Shown: positions 10,961-20,172 of the stretch, piece by piece
Layout: each line of letters starts with the position of its first letter
Position numbering within the stretch: the stretch's first letter is position 1
DNA from: Bradyrhizobium sp. Ec3.3
Lineage (GTDB): Bacteria; Pseudomonadota; Alphaproteobacteria; Rhizobiales; Xanthobacteraceae
Direction of reading: 5' to 3'
DNA length: 64,000 nt
NCBI RefSeq assembly: GCF_000472925.1
Contig: NZ_AXAS01000001.1
Location: forward strand, 310,001 to 374,000
Notes under the pieces: model-generated
Database searches by the model: none
The model's input: the letters and a program-made list of their open reading frames with translations, nothing else
What the model was told of the DNA's origin: nothing
Position numbers and translations under genes: made by a program

Positions 10961-13900
10961 ATGATGGCGTGGCGCGACGACAAGGCCCGGGCAACCCTCA
11001 TCCGCGACGCGGCAGGAAGCGTCCAGCCGGGCAAGAGCCCCCGGGCCTTTGCCGAGCTTCTGTTCGGCTACACCAATCTCGAGGACCTCGCCAACCACGA
11101 TTCCTCCTCGCTGGCTCTCCTCGCAGAGCAAGCCTGGGAGCATGTGCAGCGACGCACGGCAGGCAGTGCCGACATCCGCGTCGTCAATCCGACGATGCCC
11201 GACGGGCGCGAGATTTCCGTGCTCGAAATTCTCAACGACAACATGCCCTTCCTGTTCGACTCCACCATGGCGGAGCTCACCGAACAGGGCATCGAGGTCA
11301 CCCTCGTCGCCCACCCGATCATCGCGGTGGAGCGCGATGACCAGGGCAAGCTGCTGCGTTTCTACGGCGAGGCGTTGCCGGAAGGGGCTAGCGGCGCGCG
11401 GGAGAGCATGATCCACCTCCACATCACCCGGCTGGATGCCGAGGCCGACCAGCAGAAGCTGATCGTCGGCCTGACCAAGACGCTGAACGACGTGCGCGCC
11501 TGCGTCACCGACTGGCGAGCCATGCGGGACCGGGTCGAGCAGGCGATCAAGACGTTCACGTCCAACCCGCCGCCGCTCCCGATCGACGAGGTTGCCGAGG
11601 CCAACCAGTTCCTGCAATGGCTGTGCGCCGACAATTTCACCTTTCTGGGCGTGCGCGAATATCGCTTCTCGCCCGACAGCGATGCGTCGGACAACATCAC
11701 GACCGGCGAAGGCCTCGGCATCCTGCGCGACCCCAATGCGAAGGTTCTGCGCCGCGGCAACGAAATGGTGGTGATGACATCGGAGATTCGCGAATTCATG
11801 CGCGAGCCCACCCTGCTCATCGTCATCAAGGCCAATGTCAACAGCCGTGTCCATCGCCGCATCCGGATGGACTATGTCGGCATCAAGCTCTACACGCCCG
11901 ACGGCCGGCTCGAGGGCGAATTGCGCGTCGTCGGCCTGTTCACCTCGGGCGCCTATACCCGCTCGGTCCGGCAGATCCCCTATGTCCGCCACAAGGTGTC
12001 ACGGGTGCTCCAGCGCGCCGGCTTCGACCCGAGCGGCCATTCGGGCAAGGCGTTCATGCATATTCTCGAAGAGTATCCGCGTGACGAGCTGTTCCAGATC
12101 GACGTCGACACGCTCTACGATTTCGTCATGGAGATCCTGATCCTCTACGAGCGCCCCCGCGTCCGGGCGCTCGCGCGGGTCGACAAGTTCGATCGCTTCG
12201 TCTCGATCCTCGTCTTCATTCCGCGCGACAAATACGACACCGACGTGCGTACGCGCGTCGCCAACTTCCTGGCGCAGGCCTTCCGTGGGACGCTGTCGGC
12301 CTCGTACGTGTCCTTCCCCGAAGGCGCATTGGCGCGCGTCCACTACATCATCGGGCGCTATGAAGGTAAGACTCCCGCCGTCGAACGCGCCACGCTGGAA
12401 GCCGGCATCAGCGCCATTGCCGCAACATGGGCCGACAAGCTGAAGGCCGCACTGACTGCGTCGACCGATGGCATGCGGGCGCGCATGCTGGCCAATCGCT
12501 ATGCCCAGGCCTTTAGCGGCGGCTATACCGAGGTTTTCACGGCGGAACAGGCGGTCGCCGACATCGCGACCGTCGAAAAGCTGACGACAGCCCGCCCGGT
12601 GACGATTTCGGTTCACCGCTTCGAGAGCAACGACGATCCCAGACGCTTCGGTCTGAAGGTCTTCTCGGACGCAGCGCCGCTGTCGCTGTCCTATCGCGTG
12701 CCGGTGATCGAAAATCACGGCCTGCGCGTGGTCAACGAACGCACCTATCAGATCGTGCCCGGTAACAGGCCTGAGCCGGTCTGGCTGCACGACATGACGA
12801 TCGAGACCAGCGACGGCAAGCCGATCGAGATCAGCCCGGAATTGAGCCATCGCCTGGAAGCATCGATCATGGCAGTTGTCACCGATCGCGCTGAATCCGA
12901 CGGATACAATGCCCTGATCCTGCGCACGGCCCTGGGCTGGCGGGAAGTCTCGAGCATCCGGGCGCTGTCCCGCTATTTGCACCAGATCCGCGCTCCGTTC
13001 AGCCAGGACTATATGTGGGAGACCTTGCGCAAGAACGCCGCGATCACCGCCAAGCTCGTCGCGCTGTTCCAGGCCCGCCTCGATCCGCGCCTCGCCCTTA
13101 CCGAGGCCGAGCGGCTGGCGCGCGAGACGGCCCTCCTTGCCGAGATCGAGGAGCAGCTCAAATCCGTCGCCTCGCTCGATGAAGACCGCATCCTGCGCCG
13201 TTTCACCAATCTGGTGCAGTCGACCATCCGGACCAATCTGTGGCAGGTCGGCCAGGATGGACATCCGCGCCCGGTGATCTCCTTCAAGTTTGACGCCCGC
13301 GGGATCGAGGACCTGCCTGCGCCGCGACCGCTGTACGAGATTTTCGTCCATTCACCCCGTGTCGAAGGCATTCACCTGCGCTTCGGCAAGGTTGCGCGCG
13401 GCGGCCTGCGCTGGTCCGACCGGCCGCAGGATTTCCGCACCGAGATCCTGGGCCTCGTGAAGGCGCAACAGGTCAAGAACGCGGTGATCGTACCGGTCGG
13501 CGCCAAAGGCGGCTTCGTGCCCAAGCGCCTGCCGTCCCCTTCCAATCGCGACCACTTCATGGCGGAAGGTACCGAGGCCTATCGCATCTTCGTTCGCTCG
13601 CTGCTCGAACTCACCGACAATCTCGACGGCGACGACATCGTGCCGCCCGACTCCACGGTGCGGCATGACGGCGACGATCCGTACCTCGTCGTCGCTGCCG
13701 ACAAGGGCACCGCCACCTTCTCCGACGTCGCCAACGCGATCTCGGCCGAGAAGAACCATTGGCTCGGCGACGCGTTCGCCTCCGGCGGCAGCCAGGGCTA
13801 CGACCACAAGAAGATGGGGATCACGGCGCGCGGCGCCTGGGAGGCGGTCAAGCGCCACTTCCGCGAGCTCGGCACCGACATACAGACCATGCCGTTCACC

Positions 13901-15778
13901 GTTGCCGGCGTCGGCGACATGTCCGGCGATGTCTTCGGCAATGGCATGCTGCTCTCGCCGGCGACGAAGCTCGTCGCGGCTTTCGATCACCGGGACATCT
14001 TCATCGACCCCTCGCCCGATCCGGCGACCAGTTTGGCCGAGCGCCGGCGCCTGTTCGACCTGCCGCGATCGAGCTGGCAGGACTACGACAAGTCGCTGAT
14101 CTCGCAAGGCGGCGGCGTGTTCTCGCGCTCGCTCAAGGCCATCCCGCTCGCACCGGAGGTGCGCGCCCTGCTCGATCTCGACAAGCCGCAGGCGACGCCC
14201 TTCGAAGTGATGACGGCGATCCTGAAAGCGCGTACGGACCTGCTGTGGTTTGGCGGCATCGGCACCTATATCCGCGCGTCCGCGGAGAGCGACGATCAGG
14301 CCGGCGACCGCGCCAACGATCCCATCCGCATCACCGGCACTGAGGTCCGCGCCAGGGTGATCGGCGAAGGCGCCAATCTCGGCGTCACCCAGCGCGGCCG
14401 CATCGAAGCGGCGCAGAAGGGCGTCAAGCTCAACACCGACGCCATCGACAATTCGGCCGGCGTGAACACCTCCGACGTCGAGGTCAACATCAAGATCGCG
14501 CTGGCCCGCCCCGAGCGCGAGGGGCGACTTACCCCCGCCGACCGCAACAGCCTGCTCGCTGCGATGACAGACGAGGTCGGCGCGCTGGTGCTGCGCAACA
14601 ACTATCTGCAGACGCTGGCGCTCTCTCTCGCCGAACGCAAGGGCGTGGCCGAGACCGGTTTCCTCACCCGCCTGATGCAATCGCTCGAGCAGCGTGGTCT
14701 GCTCAGTCGCGCCGTGGAGTTCCTGCCGGATGACGCCGCGATCACCGATCGCACCAGGCGCGGGCAGTCCCTGACGCGGCCCGAACTTGCCGTGCTACTC
14801 GCCTACGCCAAGCTGACGCTCTACGATGACCTGCTCGTCACCAGCGTGCCTGACGATCCCTATCTTGCCCGCGAACTGTCCCAGTATTTCCCGAGCGAGG
14901 TCCAGGACAAATTCCCGACAGCGGTCGAATTCCATCGCCTGCGACGGGAGATCATCGCGACCAGTCTCGCCAATGCCGTCATCAACCGCGGCGGCCCAGC
15001 GTGTCTCGTGCGCCTGATCGACGAGACCGATGCCGACATCCCCACCATCGTCATGGCCTATGTGGCGGTGGATGAATCCTACGGGCTCAAATGGCTGAAT
15101 GACGGGATCGATAGACTCGACGCCTGCATCGACGGGCAATTGCAGCTGTCGCTCTATGCGGCGATCCAGGACCTTCTGCTGTCCCGCATGGTCTGGTACG
15201 TGCGCAATGTCGATTTCAAGGACGGCCTCGAGGCAGTGATCGCGCGCTTCGGCCCGGGTATCCGCGAGGTCACAGCCTCCCTCGACAACTCCTTGCCACC
15301 GGACTTGCAGGCCGTGCGCAGCAAGCGCCGGCAGGAGCTCACCGAGGCCGGTGTTCCGGCCGGCCTTGCCGGCGAGCTCGCCGATCTCGAAGCGCTGATC
15401 GCTGCACCCGATATCGTGACGGTCGCCGAGCGCACCTCCCGCACCATCGGCGATGCCGCTGCGACCTTCTTCGCCGCGGAAGCCAATTTCCGTCTCGACC
15501 GCATCATCGCCGCGGCCCGCAGCGTGCCGGCCAACGACTATTTCGAACGCCTCGCCATCGATCGCGCCGTCGACCAGATCGCAGCCGCCGAAAGACGACT
15601 GGCTGCGGATATGCTTGCAACCGGCCGGTCCGGCCAGCAAGCCGTCGAGACCTGGCTCGCGGCTCACCCCGAGGCAACGCGGATTCGCCGCTCGGTCGAG
15701 GACATCGCTGCCAGCGGCCTGACGCTCGCCAAGCTGACGGTGGCGGCGAACCTGCTGGGGGATCTGGTCAAGGGCTGA
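10961..15778 (+). CDS. NAD-dependent glutamate dehydrogenase, large (about 180 kDa) class
   Basis: 1605 residues. The ATG at 10961 is preceded by AAGGGAGG with good spacing; a TTG further upstream is less likely. Length and pattern match the giant NAD-GDH class known from Caulobacter and Streptomyces: a long regulatory N-terminal region (ACT-like segments), then a dehydrogenase core with LRFGKVARGGLRWSDRPQDF near residue 810, KNAVIVPVGAKGGFV with the substrate lysines, and TVAGVGDMSGDVFGNGML. It catalyses oxidative deamination of glutamate to 2-oxoglutarate and ammonia, a catabolic role. It stands alone. Confidence 0.95.
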   Translation: MMAWRDDKARATLIRDAAGSVQPGKSPRAFAELLFGYTNLEDLANHDSSSLALLAEQAWEHVQRRTAGSADIRVVNPTMPDGREISVLEILNDNMPFLFDSTMAELTEQGIEVTLVAHPIIAVERDDQGKLLRFYGEALPEGASGARESMIHLHITRLDAEADQQKLIVGLTKTLNDVRACVTDWRAMRDRVEQAIKTFTSNPPPLPIDEVAEANQFLQWLCADNFTFLGVREYRFSPDSDASDNITTGEGLGILRDPNAKVLRRGNEMVVMTSEIREFMREPTLLIVIKANVNSRVHRRIRMDYVGIKLYTPDGRLEGELRVVGLFTSGAYTRSVRQIPYVRHKVSRVLQRAGFDPSGHSGKAFMHILEEYPRDELFQIDVDTLYDFVMEILILYERPRVRALARVDKFDRFVSILVFIPRDKYDTDVRTRVANFLAQAFRGTLSASYVSFPEGALARVHYIIGRYEGKTPAVERATLEAGISAIAATWADKLKAALTASTDGMRARMLANRYAQAFSGGYTEVFTAEQAVADIATVEKLTTARPVTISVHRFESNDDPRRFGLKVFSDAAPLSLSYRVPVIENHGLRVVNERTYQIVPGNRPEPVWLHDMTIETSDGKPIEISPELSHRLEASIMAVVTDRAESDGYNALILRTALGWREVSSIRALSRYLHQIRAPFSQDYMWETLRKNAAITAKLVALFQARLDPRLALTEAERLARETALLAEIEEQLKSVASLDEDRILRRFTNLVQSTIRTNLWQVGQDGHPRPVISFKFDARGIEDLPAPRPLYEIFVHSPRVEGIHLRFGKVARGGLRWSDRPQDFRTEILGLVKAQQVKNAVIVPVGAKGGFVPKRLPSPSNRDHFMAEGTEAYRIFVRSLLELTDNLDGDDIVPPDSTVRHDGDDPYLVVAADKGTATFSDVANAISAEKNHWLGDAFASGGSQGYDHKKMGITARGAWEAVKRHFRELGTDIQTMPFTVAGVGDMSGDVFGNGMLLSPATKLVAAFDHRDIFIDPSPDPATSLAERRRLFDLPRSSWQDYDKSLISQGGGVFSRSLKAIPLAPEVRALLDLDKPQATPFEVMTAILKARTDLLWFGGIGTYIRASAESDDQAGDRANDPIRITGTEVRARVIGEGANLGVTQRGRIEAAQKGVKLNTDAIDNSAGVNTSDVEVNIKIALARPEREGRLTPADRNSLLAAMTDEVGALVLRNNYLQTLALSLAERKGVAETGFLTRLMQSLEQRGLLSRAVEFLPDDAAITDRTRRGQSLTRPELAVLLAYAKLTLYDDLLVTSVPDDPYLARELSQYFPSEVQDKFPTAVEFHRLRREIIATSLANAVINRGGPACLVRLIDETDADIPTIVMAYVAVDESYGLKWLNDGIDRLDACIDGQLQLSLYAAIQDLLLSRMVWYVRNVDFKDGLEAVIARFGPGIREVTASLDNSLPPDLQAVRSKRRQELTEAGVPAGLAGELADLEALIAAPDIVTVAERTSRTIGDAAATFFAAEANFRLDRIIAAARSVPANDYFERLAIDRAVDQIAAAERRLAADMLATGRSGQQAVETWLAAHPEATRIRRSVEDIAASGLTLAKLTVAANLLGDLVKG

Positions 15779-15802
15779 CGCGCGCCCGCAACGGAGGCAC
15801 CA

Positions 15803-16144
15803 ATGATCCACGCGACTTGCCATACCGCAGACAACGTCGTCTGCCTCGAGTTCGATGCGACACCGTGGTTCAACGAGGCCGACGCTCCGAGCATTATCGA
15901 TCTGGCCAAACGAGAATGGACGAGCGCAGCAATCGCGGAGTCGCTCGAGCGCAGGCAAGGATATGAACGCCTGCATAACCTCATGGAGTACGCGGCGAAG
16001 CGACTTCAAGAGGAGTCCCTGGAGGACCCGACCTGGGAAACCTTCGAGTGCGTCGTCGACGGGCCGGAGGCCCTGGCCTGGCTCGAGAAGAACCGGCCTG
16101 AAATTGTGGCGAGAATTCCGAGCCAGGGTCGGCGTGAGCGCTAA
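15803..16144 (+). CDS. Small hypothetical protein
   Basis: 113 residues from an ATG at 15803, with AACGGAGG upstream. It begins 24 bp after the glutamate dehydrogenase stop and may be co-transcribed. The sequence is acidic, has no signal peptide or membrane segment, and is rich in helix formers (AAIAESLERRQGYERLHNLM). The segment VVDGPEALAWLEKNRPEIV looks like a helical cap. I do not recognise a family and propose no function. Confidence 0.65.
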   Translation: MIHATCHTADNVVCLEFDATPWFNEADAPSIIDLAKREWTSAAIAESLERRQGYERLHNLMEYAAKRLQEESLEDPTWETFECVVDGPEALAWLEKNRPEIVARIPSQGRRER

Positions 16145-16258
16145 CGCTTATCGGCCTTGACTGAAAGGGAACCGGGCTCGCCCTCTTCTCGCCGCCATCA
16201 TCATTCACGGAGCTAGCAGGGCGGGGCAAACGGTGGGCAATGTTCCCGAAGGTTCCGT

Positions 16259-17281
16259 GTGATCGTCCGACATCTTCTTCTGCAACATGAAACTCAGCTG
16301 TCACGACGCGCGCTCGTGCGCGGGCTCGCGTCCTTCAGCGCCCTCGCGCTCGGCGGATGCTCAGGCTTGGGTGCGACCGGCGCGCGCTACGATGCATCGT
16401 CCCTCTCGGTTGACCCCACATTGCTCGTCACCACCACGCGCAAGCCCGTGAACGGCGGTCGCACGAAACCCTGGTTCGGGCCGGAGCGCGCCACCACGAT
16501 GACGGTGGCACGGGCCAAGCTGGTGGCGCCGGACGACAGCCGTCTTTCCCTCGCCTCCGTCGGAATTGGCGATTGGCGCCTTGACCGGGTCGAGCCGGCG
16601 TCGGCCGAAATTGGCGATCTCCTCGCGCAGACCGGCGGAGGAGGCGACGTATTGATCTACGTGCACGGCTTCAAGCAGACATTCGAGACGGCGGCGCTCG
16701 ATGCCGCCCATCTCTCCGATGGGATCAAGTTCCGCGGCCGGACCATGGTGTTCTCCTGGCCTTCCAAGGCAGGACTGTTCGACTATGCCTATGACCGCGA
16801 CAGCGCGATGTGGTCCCGCGACGATTTCGAACGCGTGCTCTCGTCCATCGTGTCAGCGCCAGGTAGCGGCCGCGTGCACATCGTTGCGCACAGCATGGGA
16901 ACCATGCTGACGCTCGAAAGCCTGCGTCAGCTCTATGCGCGATACGGCGACACCGTTACGGGCAGGATCGGCGCTGTGGTGTTCGCCGCGCCTGATATCG
17001 ACATGGACGTGTTCTCGTCGGCGATCCACCGCATCGGTCCGCTTGCCGGCAAGATCACCGTGATCGCCGCGACGAACGATCGCGCACTTGCGCTGTCGGG
17101 GCGACTCGCCGGCGGAATGACACGGGTCGGCGCCGCCGAGAAGGCTGCCATCGAGCGGCTTGGCGTTCGCGTGATCGACGCCTCCGACGCCGGTTGGGGT
17201 ATCATCAACCACGATCTGTTTCTGTCGAACGCCGACGTGCAACGGGTGATCCGCCGCTCGATCGACGGCACGGCCGCGTAA
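16259..17281 (+). CDS. DUF900-type alpha/beta hydrolase, predicted Tat lipoprotein
   Basis: 340 residues from a GTG at 16259. The N-terminus has SRRALVRGLASFSALALGGC: a twin-arginine followed by a hydrophobic run and an LGGC lipobox, so a lipidated exported protein is predicted. The catalytic part shows VLIYVHGFKQTF (oxyanion region), the nucleophile elbow HSMGTM, and a C-terminal NHDLFLSN histidine, as in the DUF900 esterase/lipase superfamily. The substrate is unknown. It probably works at the outer face of a membrane. Confidence 0.8.
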   Translation: MIVRHLLLQHETQLSRRALVRGLASFSALALGGCSGLGATGARYDASSLSVDPTLLVTTTRKPVNGGRTKPWFGPERATTMTVARAKLVAPDDSRLSLASVGIGDWRLDRVEPASAEIGDLLAQTGGGGDVLIYVHGFKQTFETAALDAAHLSDGIKFRGRTMVFSWPSKAGLFDYAYDRDSAMWSRDDFERVLSSIVSAPGSGRVHIVAHSMGTMLTLESLRQLYARYGDTVTGRIGAVVFAAPDIDMDVFSSAIHRIGPLAGKITVIAATNDRALALSGRLAGGMTRVGAAEKAAIERLGVRVIDASDAGWGIINHDLFLSNADVQRVIRRSIDGTAA

Positions 17282-17402
17282 GAGAGCGCCCGCTCCCCGC
17301 CTGCCCGCCTTCGCGTATTGCCCGCTGCTGGACCGCGTGTGTCGTGGTCGGCCGGTTGCTTGACCGTCATCCCGGCCACGCGATCCCATGCTATCATGAT
17401 GC

Positions 17403-17990
17403 GTGGACGATCATCGGGAGCCTCGGTTGCAGCGCCAGCAGTTCAAGATCGACATCCAGTCCGACGAGCCGGTCTGGACGCCGGCGCGACAGGAGCTGTG
17501 GCGACGCATCGAACAGCATGATTTCGAGCCCGACACGCCGCTGAACTTCACCCGGCGCCTCGCGCGCGACCACGGCTGGAGCATTGACGAGGCCCGCGCG
17601 GCCGTCGATGCCTATCGCCGCTTCTGCTTTCTCGCCATCGTCTCGCCGACACCGGTCACGCCGAGCGAGATCGTCGACGAGGTCTGGCACCAGCATCTGA
17701 TCTACTCACGCGACTATTGGTCGATCTGGTGCGGCGAAAGATTGCAGGCGCCTCTGCACCATGATCCTACTCCCGGCGGGCCCGAGGCCCAGGCGACCTA
17801 TCGCCGGCAATACGCCGAGACGCTTGCGCTGCATGAGCGCGTGTTCGGACCGCCGAGCGCGGAGCTGTGGCCGGCGACACATCTGCGCTTCGGACGCCAA
17901 CGCTATCATGTGACGGACCGCAACCGCTGGCTTATCATGCCCAGACCCATCGCATGGATTCGCAGCCGATTGATGAGGACCAACCGATGA
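17403..17990 (+). CDS. WHxH-motif protein (glycine-rich-domain-protein-like), partner of TIGR04222 gene
   Basis: 195 residues from a GTG at 17403; a TTG at 17427 is an alternative with a better upstream GGGAG. The conserved core is PSEIVDEVWHQHLIYSRDYW, a WHxH signature resembling bacterial relatives of the GRDP/DUF1399 family. There is no signal peptide. The stop overlaps the ATG of the next gene (ATGA), so the two are translationally coupled. This kind of protein is typically found beside TIGR04222 membrane proteins, which supports a shared but unknown function. Confidence 0.65.
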   Translation: MDDHREPRLQRQQFKIDIQSDEPVWTPARQELWRRIEQHDFEPDTPLNFTRRLARDHGWSIDEARAAVDAYRRFCFLAIVSPTPVTPSEIVDEVWHQHLIYSRDYWSIWCGERLQAPLHHDPTPGGPEAQATYRRQYAETLALHERVFGPPSAELWPATHLRFGRQRYHVTDRNRWLIMPRPIAWIRSRLMRTNR

Positions 17991-18808
17991 CGTGGAATCC
18001 GCTGGACTGGACCGCCGGTCCTTTCCTGACTCTCTATCTGACCAGCGCAGCCATCATCTTCATGCTGGGTTACCATTTCAGGTCGACGATCGGTCCCGCC
18101 GCAAACGCGACGCGCGAATTGAACGCGCTGGAATTGGCCTATCTCGCCGGCGGTGCACGGCGCCTCGGCGATGTGATCCTGCTCAGCCTGACGTCGGGGG
18201 ATGGTGCCACCATCGCGCCCAACGGCCGCAATATCACCGTCACCGACCAGACGCCGCTGACGACCATCATGCGCAAGCCGGCATCGCTCGCAGTCCAGCC
18301 GAACATGTCGCGCCAGCAATTCCAGACCGCGGTCAAGCCGATCGTCCAGCAGATCCAGGGGCGCCTGCAACAGCTCGGCTACGCTCCGACCGACGATCAG
18401 ATGATGTCCTTCCATATGACGGTCCTCCCTTTCGTCGCGCTCCTGCTGGGTCTCGGAGCCATCAAGGCCTCCGTCGGCGCAGAGCGGCACCACCCGGTTG
18501 GAATCCTGATTGTCCTTCTCATCGTCACGGTGATCGGCGGCATCATGCTGGCGCAGCGCCCCATAAGGACAAGAGCTGGCAACGAGGCGCTCGCAAGCTA
18601 TCAGGCCTCCAACGCGCGGGCCTCGCGCGCCCCGCGCGATCACGAGCTGCTTCTTGCCGTGGCGCTCTCCGGCGCCGTCGTCCTGTCGGGGACTCCCCAC
18701 GCCCCGGTCTATGCCGCCTCGCAGACGATGAGCAGCAGTGGTGGCGACGGCGGTGGCGGGTGCGGCGGCGGCGGTGGAGGTGGCGGCGGATGCGGCGGGT
18801 GCAGTTGA
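17987..18808 (+). CDS. TIGR04222-type membrane protein with Gly/Cys-rich C-terminal tail
   Basis: 273 residues from an ATG at 17987 that overlaps the upstream stop by 4 bp. One membrane segment near residues 10-30 is followed by ELNALELAYLAGGARRLGDVIL, the signature region of TIGR04222 proteins. Two more hydrophobic segments follow near 145-165 and 170-190, with a weaker one near 225-240. The last about 25 residues are almost entirely Gly and Cys, which the genus-wide family name (glycine/cysteine-rich tail) reflects. Function is unknown. Confidence 0.72.
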   Translation: MTWNPLDWTAGPFLTLYLTSAAIIFMLGYHFRSTIGPAANATRELNALELAYLAGGARRLGDVILLSLTSGDGATIAPNGRNITVTDQTPLTTIMRKPASLAVQPNMSRQQFQTAVKPIVQQIQGRLQQLGYAPTDDQMMSFHMTVLPFVALLLGLGAIKASVGAERHHPVGILIVLLIVTVIGGIMLAQRPIRTRAGNEALASYQASNARASRAPRDHELLLAVALSGAVVLSGTPHAPVYAASQTMSSSGGDGGGGCGGGGGGGGGCGGCS

Positions 18809-18822
18809 GGGGGCGGCTCGCA

Positions 18823-20037
18823 CTAAACCTTGTGCACAACGTTGTCGCCGGTGGTGACCATGATGTCGGCGTAGCGGCAAGCGCCGCGCCGGCGCTGAAA
18901 GGGCGCGACTGCCAGCAACCAGATTTTCGAGATGGCTTTCGCCGATCCGCCGATATGGGCCGAGTAGTCTGCTGCGATGTCGCGTTCCTGCCCTTGCCAG
19001 GTCCCGAGATCTGCCTTCCCGGAACGGACGATCATATGCGTCTCGATCGCCTTCCAAGCGGGCAACGGGCACCGGAAAACCTTGCCTTCGGGCAAGTGCT
19101 CGCTCCAGATGTATGTCAGATCCTGCCCGTCTTCGAACATCACGCCGATCGAAAGATAGTCGTGGGTCGCAGCCTGGTCCTCCGGGGCGACGGATGGCAA
19201 TCGATCGATCTTCCAGCGCCATGCGAGGCGCGGACGTGAGGCCAACGGAAGCGCCAGCTGCCTCTCGATGATACTGACGTGGCCCGTGGTGTCGCAGATG
19301 ATCTCGCCGTCCGCGCCTTGGCTGAAGATTTCCTGTCCACCCCCAAAACCGAGCAGGTTCGACCAGCCCGCTGGCAGCTTGCCCCCACGCTCAAGACGCG
19401 CCAACTCGGAATTAAGCAGACCGCCCACATCGCCATGTGCCAGGAGGCTCTTGACGCCCACACCGGCATCCCCGCGCCACAGCAGGGCGATACCGGTAAT
19501 GTTGACGTCCGCCTTCTTGTAGATGTCTTCCGGCGTACCCAGTACCCCGTCCTCGTTGGCCCATTCCGCTGCCGAACGCGCGACCTCGATCCGTCCATCG
19601 TGGGAGGCCGTCATGGTCCCCGTATCCAGCATCGGATTGTAGATCGGTCGGAGGGCGCGCGTGCGCGCGTGGAAGATCAGGCCGGGCCCGAACCAAAGAT
19701 CGTGTTCGCGCGACAGCCACATTTTGCCGCTCAGGAGGAACGTCACCTGTTGGCCCCGCCCCGCGTCGAGACCAAGATCGGTCCATGGGAGATCAGTGCC
19801 GTTGATCTCAAAAGCCTTGTAGGAAACCAGTTCCGGTGAGCTCGCCTTCGCAATGATATCCTTGATCCCGCTCACCAGATCCGCTGGAGCCGGACCGCCC
19901 TGCTCTGCCGCTTGCGCCGTCCGCGACGCGGAGCCGGCAAACGGCAGGACCAGGCCGAGCGCCGATGCACGCAACATGACATCACGTCGGGAAATTTTCC
20001 CAGCTGGAGACGATAAGCCTAGGCAAGCAAAGCACAT
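18823..20037 (-). CDS. DUF3047 family protein with Tat signal
   Basis: 404 residues. I chose the ATG at 20037 because GGGAGGA lies just upstream; the open frame extends further to 20637, but that part overlaps the divergent AraC gene antisense. The N-terminus KISRRDVMLRASALGLVLPF is a twin-arginine signal. The C-terminal about 180 residues (SIGVMFEDGQDLTYIWSE, ETHMIVRSGKADLGTW, QERDIAADY) fit DUF3047, found in periplasmic proteins of unknown role. The middle part (residues about 60-210) is not recognised. It converges on the TIGR04222 gene and is divergent from an AraC regulator. Confidence 0.78.
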   Translation of the reverse strand: MCFACLGLSSPAGKISRRDVMLRASALGLVLPFAGSASRTAQAAEQGGPAPADLVSGIKDIIAKASSPELVSYKAFEINGTDLPWTDLGLDAGRGQQVTFLLSGKMWLSREHDLWFGPGLIFHARTRALRPIYNPMLDTGTMTASHDGRIEVARSAAEWANEDGVLGTPEDIYKKADVNITGIALLWRGDAGVGVKSLLAHGDVGGLLNSELARLERGGKLPAGWSNLLGFGGGQEIFSQGADGEIICDTTGHVSIIERQLALPLASRPRLAWRWKIDRLPSVAPEDQAATHDYLSIGVMFEDGQDLTYIWSEHLPEGKVFRCPLPAWKAIETHMIVRSGKADLGTWQGQERDIAADYSAHIGGSAKAISKIWLLAVAPFQRRRGACRYADIMVTTGDNVVHKV

Positions 20038-20172
20038 ACATTCCTCCCTGGCCTCACTCGACGCGGGAGTTTGGCCGTGTTCATCGATGGGGATTCGAAT
20101 GCTATATTTTCGCTCCGAATTCAGCCTGCCATGATGTGCCGACGTGGCAGCCAATTTGGCGCGTGAGGGCAG

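Noticed and set aside
9965..14680. Several long minus-strand frames opposite the glutamate dehydrogenase and its neighbours
   Set aside because: They mirror third-position G+C bias of the real genes and hold no domain.
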